From: Chitinophagaceae bacterium
GTDB taxonomy: Bacteria; Bacteroidota; Bacteroidia; Chitinophagales; Chitinophagaceae
Direction: 5' to 3'
Assembly: GCA_025449935.1 (NCBI GenBank)
Contig: JANWIJ010000094.1
Span: 1 to 34,238 of the forward strand
DNA length: 34,238 bases
Shown: positions 16,055 through 25,183 of the stretch, piece by piece
Numbering within the stretch: position 1 is the stretch's first letter
Layout of the letters: each line of letters opens with the position of its first letter
Program-made: the position numbers and the translations under genes
The notes under the pieces: generated by a model
Database searches by the model: none
Told to the model about the DNA's origin: nothing
Seen by the model: only the letters and a program-made list of their open reading frames with translations

Positions 16055-17749
16055 ATGACCGGCGGCCAGGCTAACTTCCTTCAGGCATTGGGCTGGGCTG
16101 TGCTGAACAGCCTGTGGCAAATGGCCATTTTATGGGTCATTTTCCAGGTTATTACAGCTGTTTCCCGAAAAACAAATCCGTCATTTAAGAGCTGGTTAGC
16201 GGCGTCCCTGCTGGTTAGCGGTTTTGGCTGGTTCCTTTATACCTTTATTAATGCCGTAAGCGTTGCCCCATCCAAAAGTGCTGTTATTTCTCCGGCTATC
16301 ATCGGTGCTGAAGGTAATGAAGAGATAAATACCTGGATGATGCAGGCTCTTCCTGTTGCGTCAGCACTATATCTTATACTATTAATCATACCCGTTTTAC
16401 ATTTTATCCGCAATTACCGGTATGTAGGTGTTATCCGTCGCTATGGATTAACAAAAATTGATGTGAACTGGAGAATGTTTGTAAAAAAAGTAGCTGGCCG
16501 TATGGGTATCCGGGACAAGGTACAGATATGGGTATCCGAATTTGTTTCTTCCCCCGTAACCATCGGTTTTCTGAAACCCGTGATACTGGTTCCGCTGGCC
16601 GCGATTAACCATTTATCTCCGCAGCAACTGGAAGCGGTGATCCTGCATGAGCTTTCCCATATCCGCAGGTACGACTACCTCGTTAACCTGGTGATCAATT
16701 TGATACAGGCCATTCTGTATTTTAATCCTTTTGTAAAGGCGTTGGTGAAAACAGTAGAAAGAGAAAGAGAAAAAAGCTGCGATGAAATGGTGCTTCAGTT
16801 TCAGTATGATTCTTACGAATATGCCTCAGCCCTGTTAACCCTCGAAAAAGTCAATCATGAGCAAAGATTACTGGCGCTTGCTTCCGGGGGAAAAAGAAAT
16901 GACCTGATGCACAGGGTTGAAACGATCATGGGTGTGCAGAAAGAACCTATACTTTCATTCAACAAACTGGCGGGGATCGTGGCAGGCGTACTTTGTATCA
17001 TTGCCTTCAATGCACTCCTCATCATAAATAAACCTGCGGCTGCAGGCAAACCTGCTTCGTATGCACACCTGTCCTCTCCGTTGAGTTCTTTAACCGGCGC
17101 TACCTATGAAACACCCGCACCACCAGCCATCGATGAGAAACAGGCTGCACCGGTAGTAAATCATATTGCAGGTTCCAATACAACAAAGGCAGGCAGTGAA
17201 ATAGCTGAAGAAATAAATATTCGGGAGGATGAGGTACCTGTCAATGAGTACATAAATGTTAACTACGCGCAGGCGGCTGCAGCGGAACTCAATAAATACC
17301 AGGAACAGCAGGTAAAAGAAACGATGGAAGCCTCGAGGAAAGTGCTGGAAAATGCTCAATGGAAAGCGCTGGAAAAAAATATTGCCGATGTATTCACAGA
17401 AAAAGAGAAAGCCGAACTGAAATCCAGCTACCGGAAAGAAGTAAGCCGGTTTGACTGGGATAAATGGGAGAACAATCTCCGCATGGCTTATAGTAAAGTT
17501 GATTGGGAAAAAGTAAACTATCAACTGGATAATGCGATTAAGCAGATCACGATTGACAGTCTTCACAAAGTATATAACGATGTGGTCGTAAAACTCAACG
17601 GCGTAAAAAAGGAACTTGCAGCAGAAGGAATGAATGGTATACCTGATACGGATATATCATTAAAAGAAGTGGAAAAGGCCCGTAAAGAAGCGCTGAAAGC
17701 ATTGAATAACCTCAAGGTTAGCCGCAATAAGAAGATCGCCCATCTATAA
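16055..17749 (+). CDS. M56-family (BlaR1-like) membrane metallopeptidase sensor
   Basis: A 564-residue protein. Four hydrophobic segments (about 10-35, 48-68, 98-117 and 305-325) surround a cytoplasmic zinc protease domain. The zinc motif is HELSH (198-202), with a downstream acidic ligand in the EREREKSCDEM region (about 235-245). GFLKPVILVP before it is typical of M56. The region after the last helix lacks the penicillin-binding sensor of BlaR1. It is a charged, helical stretch of about 235 residues with two DW-x-K-W/V-x-x-x-L units (about 468 and 483). It presumably senses an unknown periplasmic signal and cleaves the neighbouring BlaI. It converges on the PorP gene with 15 bp between them. 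Confidence 0.92.
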   Translation: MTGGQANFLQALGWAVLNSLWQMAILWVIFQVITAVSRKTNPSFKSWLAASLLVSGFGWFLYTFINAVSVAPSKSAVISPAIIGAEGNEEINTWMMQALPVASALYLILLIIPVLHFIRNYRYVGVIRRYGLTKIDVNWRMFVKKVAGRMGIRDKVQIWVSEFVSSPVTIGFLKPVILVPLAAINHLSPQQLEAVILHELSHIRRYDYLVNLVINLIQAILYFNPFVKALVKTVEREREKSCDEMVLQFQYDSYEYASALLTLEKVNHEQRLLALASGGKRNDLMHRVETIMGVQKEPILSFNKLAGIVAGVLCIIAFNALLIINKPAAAGKPASYAHLSSPLSSLTGATYETPAPPAIDEKQAAPVVNHIAGSNTTKAGSEIAEEINIREDEVPVNEYINVNYAQAAAAELNKYQEQQVKETMEASRKVLENAQWKALEKNIADVFTEKEKAELKSSYRKEVSRFDWDKWENNLRMAYSKVDWEKVNYQLDNAIKQITIDSLHKVYNDVVVKLNGVKKELAAEGMNGIPDTDISLKEVEKARKEALKALNNLKVSRNKKIAHL

Positions 17750-17764
17750 TTAACCTTCAACGGA

Positions 17765-18802
17765 TTACCAGCAACGGGGACAAGCCTCGCTGTATTTATT
17801 CCCGATCAGGAATCCCACCATGATCTCATGTGTACCCCGGCTGACTGTATTTAGTGCAGTCGTAGTAAAATCATAAGCATAACCCACATTAAAGGTATTG
17901 CTGACATTCAATCCGGCCATGGCAGCATAACCATTTTGATACCTGTAACTCCCGCCTACCCACGCCAGGTCCCGGTATTGCAACTTTACATTCATCTCGG
18001 GCTGGAAATTTGTTTTCGAAGACCCGTCAATGTATTTAACCATAATGGAAGGAATAGCATTCACATCCTCCCCGATCAGGAACCGGTAACCGGCTGTTAA
18101 AAAAATATGTGGCACCATGCGTCCCTTGGTCAAAAAAGTAGCATCATCAGTAAAAGCCAGCTTCTGGGGTATGATCTGCTGGGCTGCCAACCCTATAAAA
18201 TAGTTTTTTGAATATAGCCACAATCCTACACCCATGTCGGGTCTGATTTTATTTATCTCACCACTGATGGATGCACCGGTGGCCGGATCAACCGGGTCCC
18301 CGCCACCTGAAAAGTCTTGTTTTAATTTATCGATTCCCACTCGGGTAATGCCGGCAGAAAAACCGGCTGACAGATTTGTAGTGGGTGTAAGTCCCAGGTG
18401 ATATGCATAAGTAACATTGGCACTAAACCGGGTAAAGCTCCCCGTCCGGTCATGAACGATAGTCACACCGGCACCATGATGTGGCTCGGCGGCTGTATAG
18501 TTCTCCCAGTAATATTTCCCCCTTGGATTCTGACCTGGGACCTGGAATGAAGTGGAAGATGTCCGGTAATCCTTTTTACCAATCGGCCCGTGTATGGAAA
18601 AATAAGAGGTTTTCGGTGCACCGTTCAAACCCACCCACTGGTCACGCATGCTGAATTTGATATCCATGTAATTCTCAATACCGCTTAATGCCGGATTCAG
18701 GATATAATTATTAAGAATATACTGGGTATAATGCGGCCGTTGCTGCGCTGATGCCTGCAGGCACAAAATCAAGAGCGGGATAATAAATAGTTTCTTTTTC
18801 AT
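17765..18802 (-). CDS. PorP/SprF-family type IX secretion system membrane protein
   Basis: A 345-residue outer-membrane beta-barrel. A signal peptide of about 20 residues ending LQASAQ precedes the family opening HYTQYILNNYILNPALSG. The rest alternates aromatic strands and loops and ends KYSEACPRCW. Members of this family work with a specific T9SS cargo bearing a type B C-terminal domain and help attach it to the cell surface. The gene lies 3 nt after the giant PKD protein gene on the same strand, the classical cargo-partner pair. Confidence 0.93.
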   Translation of the reverse strand: MKKKLFIIPLLILCLQASAQQRPHYTQYILNNYILNPALSGIENYMDIKFSMRDQWVGLNGAPKTSYFSIHGPIGKKDYRTSSTSFQVPGQNPRGKYYWENYTAAEPHHGAGVTIVHDRTGSFTRFSANVTYAYHLGLTPTTNLSAGFSAGITRVGIDKLKQDFSGGGDPVDPATGASISGEINKIRPDMGVGLWLYSKNYFIGLAAQQIIPQKLAFTDDATFLTKGRMVPHIFLTAGYRFLIGEDVNAIPSIMVKYIDGSSKTNFQPEMNVKLQYRDLAWVGGSYRYQNGYAAMAGLNVSNTFNVGYAYDFTTTALNTVSRGTHEIMVGFLIGNKYSEACPRCW

Positions 18803-18805
18803 TGC

Positions 18806-21800
18806 TTAACGGATTACATCAACATAACCTGACATCTGGCTTCTGCCATTTTTTGGATTCACGATATAGTAATAGGTGCCAACAGGAACTGGTTTTCCAT
18901 TTACTGTTCCATCCCAGGGATTAGTATACCCTACTGAATGATATACTACCTGGCCATAGCGGTTGTAAATATCAACCGTACATCCAGGGTATGATTCCAG
19001 GAATTGTATTACCCATTTATCATGAACTCCATCCCCATTCGGACTGAAAATATTGGGTATCGCCGGCGCCTTCAGCACTTTCACAAACACTTTATCACTA
19101 TTCGAACATCCTTTATCAGTTGTAACAGTTAATGTATAGGTGATGTCATCAGGCGGTGAGGCATTGGGTTCAGCTATGGTAGTACTGCTCAGGCCCGTCG
19201 AAGGAGTCCACAAATATGTAATGGGCAAACCAGCATTTTGTGCAGGGGTAAGTTTAACCTGCCCGCCTTCCAGTACTACCTTATCTGGTCCCGCATTTAC
19301 CGGCGGCGTTTGATTTACTTCGATAACCTGCTCTTTAAAATTGGTACAGCCATTGGTGCCTGTAAACGTATAGCGAATAGTATGAAGACCTGCACCTGCT
19401 GTTGCCGGGCTGAATAATCCAGTAGCTGATATGCCGGGGCCGGAAAATACACCGGGAGGGCCAGGTAACCCATTTAGTAATTGCGCCTGGGTAACCTGGA
19501 AAGAAGCCGCGTCTGAACAAATGGCGGGCACAGCACCAAAGGCAAGCGTTGGCGTTGCAAGGATCGTTATATCCCTTGTTACGCTGCCCAGGCAATTAGT
19601 ACCGGAAAAAGCCACGTAGCGAACCTGGTATATTTTGGAGGCCGGTGATCCAAATTCAGGATAGGTGTGCGTATACTGTGTTCCGGCAACGGGATTAATT
19701 ACCGTTGTTTTTACAGTTATATCATTAAGATAATCCCAATAAATTTCAAGTTTGATCATGTTACCCTGTACTGAAGATGCATCTTCAATAACCAGGTCCT
19801 TGTTGCTGCATAAAGCTCCCGGAGTCTTAACAGTAAAATCTGCATTGAGCACGGCCCCGTTCACAAAGAATGTTTGCAGGACAGTATCCTTACATCCGTT
19901 ATTGCTGGTGGCAATCAGTCTTACTGTATAGGAACCCATCACTGTAAAACCGTGTGTGGGGTTTTGTAAGGTGGAAGTATTCGCTGCTCCGCTTGCTGGA
20001 TCACCAAAATCCCATTCCCATCCCGTTATTGTACCACCAACAACCTTACTGGTGTCGGTAAACGGCGCTGCAGGGTCACTGGTACAGGCCTGGGGGAAAA
20101 TAAATCCGGCCTTGGGTCTTGCATTGATCACCACAGATTTTGGAGGTGCAACACTCACACAACCTTTATCAGTTGATACTGTAAGTGTGACCGTATAAGA
20201 TCCGGCGGCTGCAAATGTATGGGTTGGATTTTGCAGGGTCGATGTGTTAGCTCCGCCGCTCCCGATATCCCCAAAATTCCATTGCCAGCTATTCAACACG
20301 CCGGCATTGGCTACAGAGATATCCGTAAAGCTGATAGTCCTTGTTTCACAGCCCGGAAGGCTAAAGTTGAAATCGCTGGTTGGTAAAGGATTTACGGTAA
20401 CGGTGGTTGACCCGGTTTGTGCCTGGCTGCACAGAATACCGCTGCCTTCCTGTACGCTGACCAGGTTGTAATTAAGGATGCCTGCAGTAGTTGTGGGTAC
20501 AGCAAGTGTCACAGAATTACTAGTCGTAGTTGTCGATATAGTTTGATTTGGGCCGTTATTAATGTTATAAACAAATGTATAAGGTGCAGTACCCAAGGCA
20601 CCGGTGAATGTCACAACTGGAGATGGAGCATTCAAGCAAACTTCGGAACCCCCGCTGATACTGGCAGTAGGCAATGCATTTACTGTAACAGTTACCGAAC
20701 CGGTTTGGGATTGTGCACAAAGGTTGCCACTACCTTCCTGGACGCTTACAAGGCTGTAAACAAAACTGTTGGCCGAACCAGTTGGTACAGTAACCGAAAC
20801 GGAGTTTCCGCTGGTAGTTGAAATAGTTTGATTGGGACCGTTATTGATTGTATAGATGAATGTATATGGTGCCGTGCCTCCTGCACCTGTAAATGTAATG
20901 CTGGGTGAAGTAGCATTAAGACATACACTGGTATTTCCCGAAATGCTGGCTGTCGGCAAAGGTTTTACAGTAACCGTTGCAGAACCTGTTTGCGCTTGGG
21001 TACATTGACTCGCGGTGCCATCCTGCACGGTTACCAGGCTATAGGTATATGTCATAGCTATATTCGTTGGAACTGGAACGGCGACAGAATTTCCGCTGGT
21101 GGTCGTTACAGTTAGGTTGGTCCCGCCATTGATATTATACGTAAATGTAAATGGCGCAGTACCCACTGTCCCTGTGAATATAACATCCGGTGAGGGTGCA
21201 TTCAGGCAAACCACTGTATTACCTGCAATATTTCCTGCAGGCAATGGATGCACGGTTACGTTGTGTGAGGCACTATTATTCACCGTCTGGCATCCGGCCG
21301 CGGAAGTAACATTTAATGTAACGGTATAAGTGCCCGCCGCCGCATAAATATGAGACGGGTTCTGTAAAGACGATGTCGGTGACCCATCCCCAAAATTCCA
21401 GGTCCATCCGGTAATAGTACTTCCGGGAGCAGTGCTGGCATCAGAAAATCCAATAAGACTCCCTATACATACAGCAGGTAAAGAGTTAAATGCCGCCTGT
21501 GGTTCAGCATATATGGTATTAATAATTGTTTGTTTGATATTAACACAGCCATTATTGGTCGTAACTTTTAGTGAAACGGTATATGGGCCTGTGCCGGTGT
21601 AAATATGCAATGGGTTTTGTAAGGACGATGTCGGTGATCCATCCCCAAAATTCCATTCCCAGCCAGTGATGGTATTACCAGCTGTCACGGTTGACAGATC
21701 GGTGAACTGGGTTGCACCTGATGGCAAACATACCGCTGCGGGGAATGAAAAGTCACTGACCGGATTAGGATAAATGGTTACATTAAATGTATGGGGAAGA

Positions 21801-23980
21801 CTCTGGCAGCTTCCTACACTTACTGTCAGCGAGACTGTATAGACACCGGGTCCGGCATAGGTATGTGTGGGATTTTGCACGGTTGAATTATTGCCATCTC
21901 CAAAATCCCAGGACCATGCGGTAATTCCGGCTGTGGAATTATCGGTGAACGTAATGGTGTTACCGTCGCAAAATGGTCCCGTAGCGTTAAAGTTTGCCAC
22001 TGGGGGATCACTCAGGTTTACAACATGTGATGCTGTATCTGCAATACACCCGATATCCGTGATCAGGGAATATTTTACTGTATAAGCCCCGGCTGTTGCA
22101 TAAGTATGGGTAGGGTTATTGGCTGATGAAATAGTCGCGTCGCCAAAATTCCAGTGCCTGCTGAACACAGGTCTGCCCCCCGGACTGGAATTATCGTTGA
22201 ATTGAACAGGATTGGTGACACAACCATCCGTTGTGAAAGTGAAATCCGCAATCGGTTTGGCATATACTTCCACATCAAAAGCATATTCCTGCTCAGTTCC
22301 GCAACCGTCACCGTTGGGTGAGAAGGTAGTTATGTTGACCGGGTAAGTGCCGGTGGCAGTAAAAAAATAATAGCTTGGGAGTGAATACCAGTAAAGTGTT
22401 TTACCATTTACTATTGTCGTTGAATCAAAAGTTGATGGCGGGTAGCGGGTGATGGTGTCCGGGGGATTACCGGGCAGTTGATTCAGGTTCCAGTAAATAG
22501 AATCGGCCTTGTAGGGCAAGGAAATTTTGAATTTTGATCCCGTGCCAATACAGGCAGCAGGTGAAGCAGCGGCCCCGTAGAGAGTTGAAAAACCAAGTTG
22601 GGTGTAGAGGTCCCTGATATTTGTGCCCGCAGAATACGCGTATGATTCAAAATTCGTACTGAAGCCATACGCAATCGCGTTAAAACCACTGTCGGCAGAA
22701 AGCCGGTAGGATCCTGCTCCGGGTAATAATTCCCTTAAATAGGAATACCCGATTAATGGACCAAATGTTTGAAAAGCTGCGGAGGGTGCAAGTCCATTGA
22801 TCTGGAAACTTGGGACAGCCGCAGTTTTTATCAGTACGTTCACCCATTGATGGGTAATATTTTGCTGGGAAGAAGAAAAAATCGTGATATCACTGATGTT
22901 TTGTTCAATAGGATTTAAAATAACCATATCAGGATCCCCATAACCATTCCCTCCGCAGTTTTGCGTTTGGGCATATTGGGCCACACATACCGGCTTGTCT
23001 GAAGTGATCCTTGTTGGTTGTGTAAGAACAACCGGGGATGCAGTAAAGGCAGACGGGTAAATCTGGCCGGCCATTAAGGTGGCCACCAGGCTACCGTCAA
23101 AATAAACCGCGGTATTATCTTCGGAGGCCAGTACCCGGTAAGGATTCCCGTTTGGATAATCTCCAAAAGGAACAAATCCAAAATTCTTACCCCAGCTGCT
23201 TATCGGGTATTGCTGCTGGAAAAGCGGGTCATATGAATTACCGCCAGGACAGGAACTGGTCCCAAAAGTCAGGTTCGAACTGCCGGAAAATACAGCGATG
23301 GGCAGACAACCTCCCGATGAGGAAGCTGTGGATTCAATTAAAGTTCCCGTAATATCCTGGTCCGCCTGGTACTGGTACATATCACCCGTCTGCGGGAAGT
23401 TGATAATAAAAGCACTACCCACCACTCCGTTAAAACGAGGGGTGATTTTTACCTGTGTATTTGGTTTGACGGCGATTATCTGGAATTGTGACTTTGCGAG
23501 GTAGCTGCCGTTATTGGCTCCGGTTTGAGTAAAACTCATCGCGTAGTATTGTTTTCCCAAAACGTTTGTCGGCAATAATAAGGTGGCTGCACTTCTTGCA
23601 TTTCCCCATTGCTGCGCATATGCTACTACAGCAGGTTGGCCGGCATTAACTTTTACGCGAATTGATTTTTGAATGATGATACCGGATTCTCCATTACTGA
23701 TATGAGCGACCGAATGTGGAATTTGAATTTGTTGTAAATAATTATTACCGGCATTCACCGTGAAGTTGGCAGAGAAAGCCCCGTTTGTCATGGTGATCGT
23801 TCCGGAACTTGCCTTATCGGAGGTAATCCAGACGCTTAATGTTGCGAGTGTACCGCTTGGTACGTGTTGGGGAAAACAAAGCCAGAATTCCTTCCCTTTG
23901 TTGGAGAAGTCCTGGGCAAACATAGAACTGCCACATAAAATGGCCAGTAGTAGGGTACTTAACAGCTTAAATTTTCTCAT
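18806..23980 (-). CDS. Giant PKD-repeat surface protein with T9SS type B sorting domain
   Basis: A 1724-residue secreted protein. Signal peptide 1-22 (ends MFAQ). About 30-455 is an IgGFc-binding-like N-terminal domain (GKEFWLCFPQ...). PKD domains lie at about 577-657, 661-740, 741-827, 828-914, 1202-1288 and 1290-1376, each with W-x-FGD. Three tandem ~95-residue CLNA-type repeats are at 915-1201. A degenerate PKD-like unit (1379-1476) and two further Ig-like units (to 1638) follow. The C-terminus (1641-1724, FSPNGDGVHDKW...) is the gliding-motility-associated type B sorting domain. A weak -7 (TAAATTCG, 24021-24014) lies upstream. It probably acts as an adhesin or sheath-like surface filament; the ligand is unknown. 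Confidence 0.93.
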   Translation of the reverse strand: MRKFKLLSTLLLAILCGSSMFAQDFSNKGKEFWLCFPQHVPSGTLATLSVWITSDKASSGTITMTNGAFSANFTVNAGNNYLQQIQIPHSVAHISNGESGIIIQKSIRVKVNAGQPAVVAYAQQWGNARSAATLLLPTNVLGKQYYAMSFTQTGANNGSYLAKSQFQIIAVKPNTQVKITPRFNGVVGSAFIINFPQTGDMYQYQADQDITGTLIESTASSSGGCLPIAVFSGSSNLTFGTSSCPGGNSYDPLFQQQYPISSWGKNFGFVPFGDYPNGNPYRVLASEDNTAVYFDGSLVATLMAGQIYPSAFTASPVVLTQPTRITSDKPVCVAQYAQTQNCGGNGYGDPDMVILNPIEQNISDITIFSSSQQNITHQWVNVLIKTAAVPSFQINGLAPSAAFQTFGPLIGYSYLRELLPGAGSYRLSADSGFNAIAYGFSTNFESYAYSAGTNIRDLYTQLGFSTLYGAAASPAACIGTGSKFKISLPYKADSIYWNLNQLPGNPPDTITRYPPSTFDSTTIVNGKTLYWYSLPSYYFFTATGTYPVNITTFSPNGDGCGTEQEYAFDVEVYAKPIADFTFTTDGCVTNPVQFNDNSSPGGRPVFSRHWNFGDATISSANNPTHTYATAGAYTVKYSLITDIGCIADTASHVVNLSDPPVANFNATGPFCDGNTITFTDNSTAGITAWSWDFGDGNNSTVQNPTHTYAGPGVYTVSLTVSVGSCQSLPHTFNVTIYPNPVSDFSFPAAVCLPSGATQFTDLSTVTAGNTITGWEWNFGDGSPTSSLQNPLHIYTGTGPYTVSLKVTTNNGCVNIKQTIINTIYAEPQAAFNSLPAVCIGSLIGFSDASTAPGSTITGWTWNFGDGSPTSSLQNPSHIYAAAGTYTVTLNVTSAAGCQTVNNSASHNVTVHPLPAGNIAGNTVVCLNAPSPDVIFTGTVGTAPFTFTYNINGGTNLTVTTTSGNSVAVPVPTNIAMTYTYSLVTVQDGTASQCTQAQTGSATVTVKPLPTASISGNTSVCLNATSPSITFTGAGGTAPYTFIYTINNGPNQTISTTSGNSVSVTVPTGSANSFVYSLVSVQEGSGNLCAQSQTGSVTVTVNALPTASISGGSEVCLNAPSPVVTFTGALGTAPYTFVYNINNGPNQTISTTTTSNSVTLAVPTTTAGILNYNLVSVQEGSGILCSQAQTGSTTVTVNPLPTSDFNFSLPGCETRTISFTDISVANAGVLNSWQWNFGDIGSGGANTSTLQNPTHTFAAAGSYTVTLTVSTDKGCVSVAPPKSVVINARPKAGFIFPQACTSDPAAPFTDTSKVVGGTITGWEWDFGDPASGAANTSTLQNPTHGFTVMGSYTVRLIATSNNGCKDTVLQTFFVNGAVLNADFTVKTPGALCSNKDLVIEDASSVQGNMIKLEIYWDYLNDITVKTTVINPVAGTQYTHTYPEFGSPASKIYQVRYVAFSGTNCLGSVTRDITILATPTLAFGAVPAICSDAASFQVTQAQLLNGLPGPPGVFSGPGISATGLFSPATAGAGLHTIRYTFTGTNGCTNFKEQVIEVNQTPPVNAGPDKVVLEGGQVKLTPAQNAGLPITYLWTPSTGLSSTTIAEPNASPPDDITYTLTVTTDKGCSNSDKVFVKVLKAPAIPNIFSPNGDGVHDKWVIQFLESYPGCTVDIYNRYGQVVYHSVGYTNPWDGTVNGKPVPVGTYYYIVNPKNGRSQMSGYVDVIR
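20378..21238 (-). repeat. Three tandem ~286-bp coding repeats in the PKD protein
   Basis: Units at 21238-20951, 20950-20666 and 20665-20378 encode 96, 95 and 96 residues. Each has an N-terminal CLNA motif, GTAPYTF (or APFTF), a Thr/Ser-rich hairpin, VSVQEGSG-type and QTGS-TVTV segments. Units 2 and 3 are the most alike (shared INNGPNQTIST). The two flanking PKD domains (741-827 and 828-914) also share near-identical DNA around 21358-21400 and 21611-21660. Confidence 0.85.
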
Positions 23981-24574
23981 TAGTCCAAAAGTCCTGGGAG
24001 TGAAAAGAATTGCCGAATTTACTCAAAAGATCGGAAAATACTAAGCAATTTCCAGTATTCTGAATAAATGGTTAACACCCTGCTTTAAAAGGGTTTAAAC
24101 CTCGTATAACTACGATACATAAACGCCTGTTTTTTTCAATCTAACACCTGCGCGGCAATTACCAGGTCAACAGCCTCACGTTTCCGTCCCGGAATTTAAT
24201 TTTAAGCACCAGACAAATGTCTATTTTTTTATATTCATATTCCTATTTGAAGTAATAAATGAATGAAACCTGATTCACTATTAGTTATCAAATGAATCAT
24301 TCTTACTTTAAGATTTTGTTTAGATAATTCCATTTTACTGTATATAATTTCTATTTTATGCTATAAATATTGAATGTTTATATTCAAATAATAGTCATAA
24401 ATTATTGAACTACAATGTATATCATTATATTTTTATAGCAAGTATTTTAGTACCTAACCTACGCTCCATTTTATGTCCATTCACTAATAATCTTAGTTTC
24501 CTTTTTTGATTAATACAATGGTCGTTCAGGCTCCTCCCACATATTCTATTACATTGCATTCAATTCAAAAGCTG
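23981..24574. other. Long AT-rich intergenic region between divergent genes
   Basis: 594 bp without a supported gene. The part next to the PKD gene holds the 10-bp palindrome GGTTTAAACC (24092-24101), immediately followed by TCGTA-TAAC-TACGA (24102-24115). Another short dyad, AGACA-AA-TGTCT (24211-24222), precedes a T-run. From about 24225 to 24480 the sequence is strikingly AT-rich, with TGATTCA/TGAATCA (24271-24299) and TTGAAT/ATTCAA (24370-24387) inverted repeats. I found no convincing RNA gene or exact -7 element. Confidence 0.5.
24271..24299. repeat. Inverted repeat in AT-rich region
   Basis: TGATTCA (24271-24277) and TGAATCA (24293-24299) are perfect 7-nt arms around a 15-nt spacer. 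An overlapping alternative pairing, GAATGA (24261-24266) with TCATTC (24297-24302), is also possible. Confidence 0.4.
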
Positions 24575-25039
24575 ATGAAAAGCTTTCCCCCGCTATTGTT
24601 GCTTATTGCCTGCTTTTCTATTTTGGGGTCATCCTGCGGCTCGTTGAAAGAACCAGAATTCAGGAGCATAGAAAATATCCGGTTGACCAGGTTAGGAACC
24701 AGGCAGTCGAAGCTGGCACTTGACCTGAATTACCATAATCCCAATAAATCGAGGTTGAAATTGAAAGAAGCTGAAGGGGATGCCTGGCTGGACGGGAACT
24801 TCCTGGGCCATTTTACAGTCGACACATTGATTGAGATTCCACGAGTTGCGGATTTCCGCTTGCCCATCACCCTGGAACTGGATATGAGCCAGGTTTTGAA
24901 GAATTCTTTGGCTACTTTCTTAAAATCCGAGGTGATGGTCAGGGTAGAAGGAAAGGCCAAATTGGGCAAAGGGGGCCTTTATATCCGATACCCGCTACGG
25001 TATGAAGGGAAACAGAATCTTAGTAGACTTTTGAGATGA
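24575..25039 (+). CDS. LEA type 2 (LEA14-like) domain lipoprotein
   Basis: A 154-residue lipoprotein. The ATG at 24575 gives a standard signal (Lys2, hydrophobic LLLLIACFSILG, lipobox with Cys21). Longer in-frame starts at 24506 (TTG) and 24518 (ATG) would bury the signal and are rejected. Residues about 30-150 form one LEA2 domain: the LALDLNYHNPNK strand-turn, a central LPITLELDMSQVL and a GLYIRYPLRYEG end. LEA2 domains are small beta-sandwiches linked to desiccation tolerance in plants; in bacteria the role is mostly unknown. It faces the HMA-protein gene convergently across a repeat-rich spacer. Confidence 0.85.
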   Translation: MKSFPPLLLLIACFSILGSSCGSLKEPEFRSIENIRLTRLGTRQSKLALDLNYHNPNKSRLKLKEAEGDAWLDGNFLGHFTVDTLIEIPRVADFRLPITLELDMSQVLKNSLATFLKSEVMVRVEGKAKLGKGGLYIRYPLRYEGKQNLSRLLR

Positions 25040-25053
25040 ATCGGGGTACCTCG

Positions 25054-25160
25054 AGTTTAAGGTTTAAAGTCTAAGGTTAGGTTTTCTTATACCAGTCCGC
25101 ACACTGCCTTCCTGAATCCATAAACTCAGGAATTATACTTTAAACATTAAACCTTAAACT
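25054..25160. repeat. 14-bp perfect inverted repeat between convergent genes
   Basis: AGTTTAAGGTTTAA (25054-25067) is exactly complementary to TTAAACCTTAAACT (25147-25160) across 79 nt. The arms consist of TTTAAAC/TTAAACC words that continue in both flanks. The 144-bp spacer has no gene. Confidence 0.7.
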
Positions 25161-25181
25161 TTCAACATTAAACTTTAAACC
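25143..25181. repeat. Direct repeat of a 22-nt TTTAAAC-rich unit
   Basis: AACATTAAACCTTAAAC (25143-25159) recurs as AACATTAAACTTTAAAC (25165-25181) with one mismatch and 22-nt periodicity. It overlaps the right arm of the inverted repeat and ends 3 nt before the stop of the HMA-protein gene. Confidence 0.7.
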
Positions 25182-25183
25182 CT

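Noticed and set aside
15663-17749. Beta-lactam resistance locus
   Set aside because: The pair is BlaI/M56-like but the sensor lacks a penicillin-binding domain and no beta-lactamase gene lies next to it; the hydrolase at 4957 is distant and lacks the KTG motif.
24102-24115. Second BlaI operator upstream of the PKD gene (TCGTA-TAAC-TACGA)
   Set aside because: The half-sites are in reversed order and 4 nt apart, unlike the TACGA-N6-TCGTA blaI dyad; five-base arms arise easily by chance. Kept only as a remark.
24211-24235. Intrinsic terminator at AGACA-AA-TGTCT followed by a T-run
   Set aside because: The loop would be too small and the stem only 4 bp; no gene ends nearby on the plus strand.
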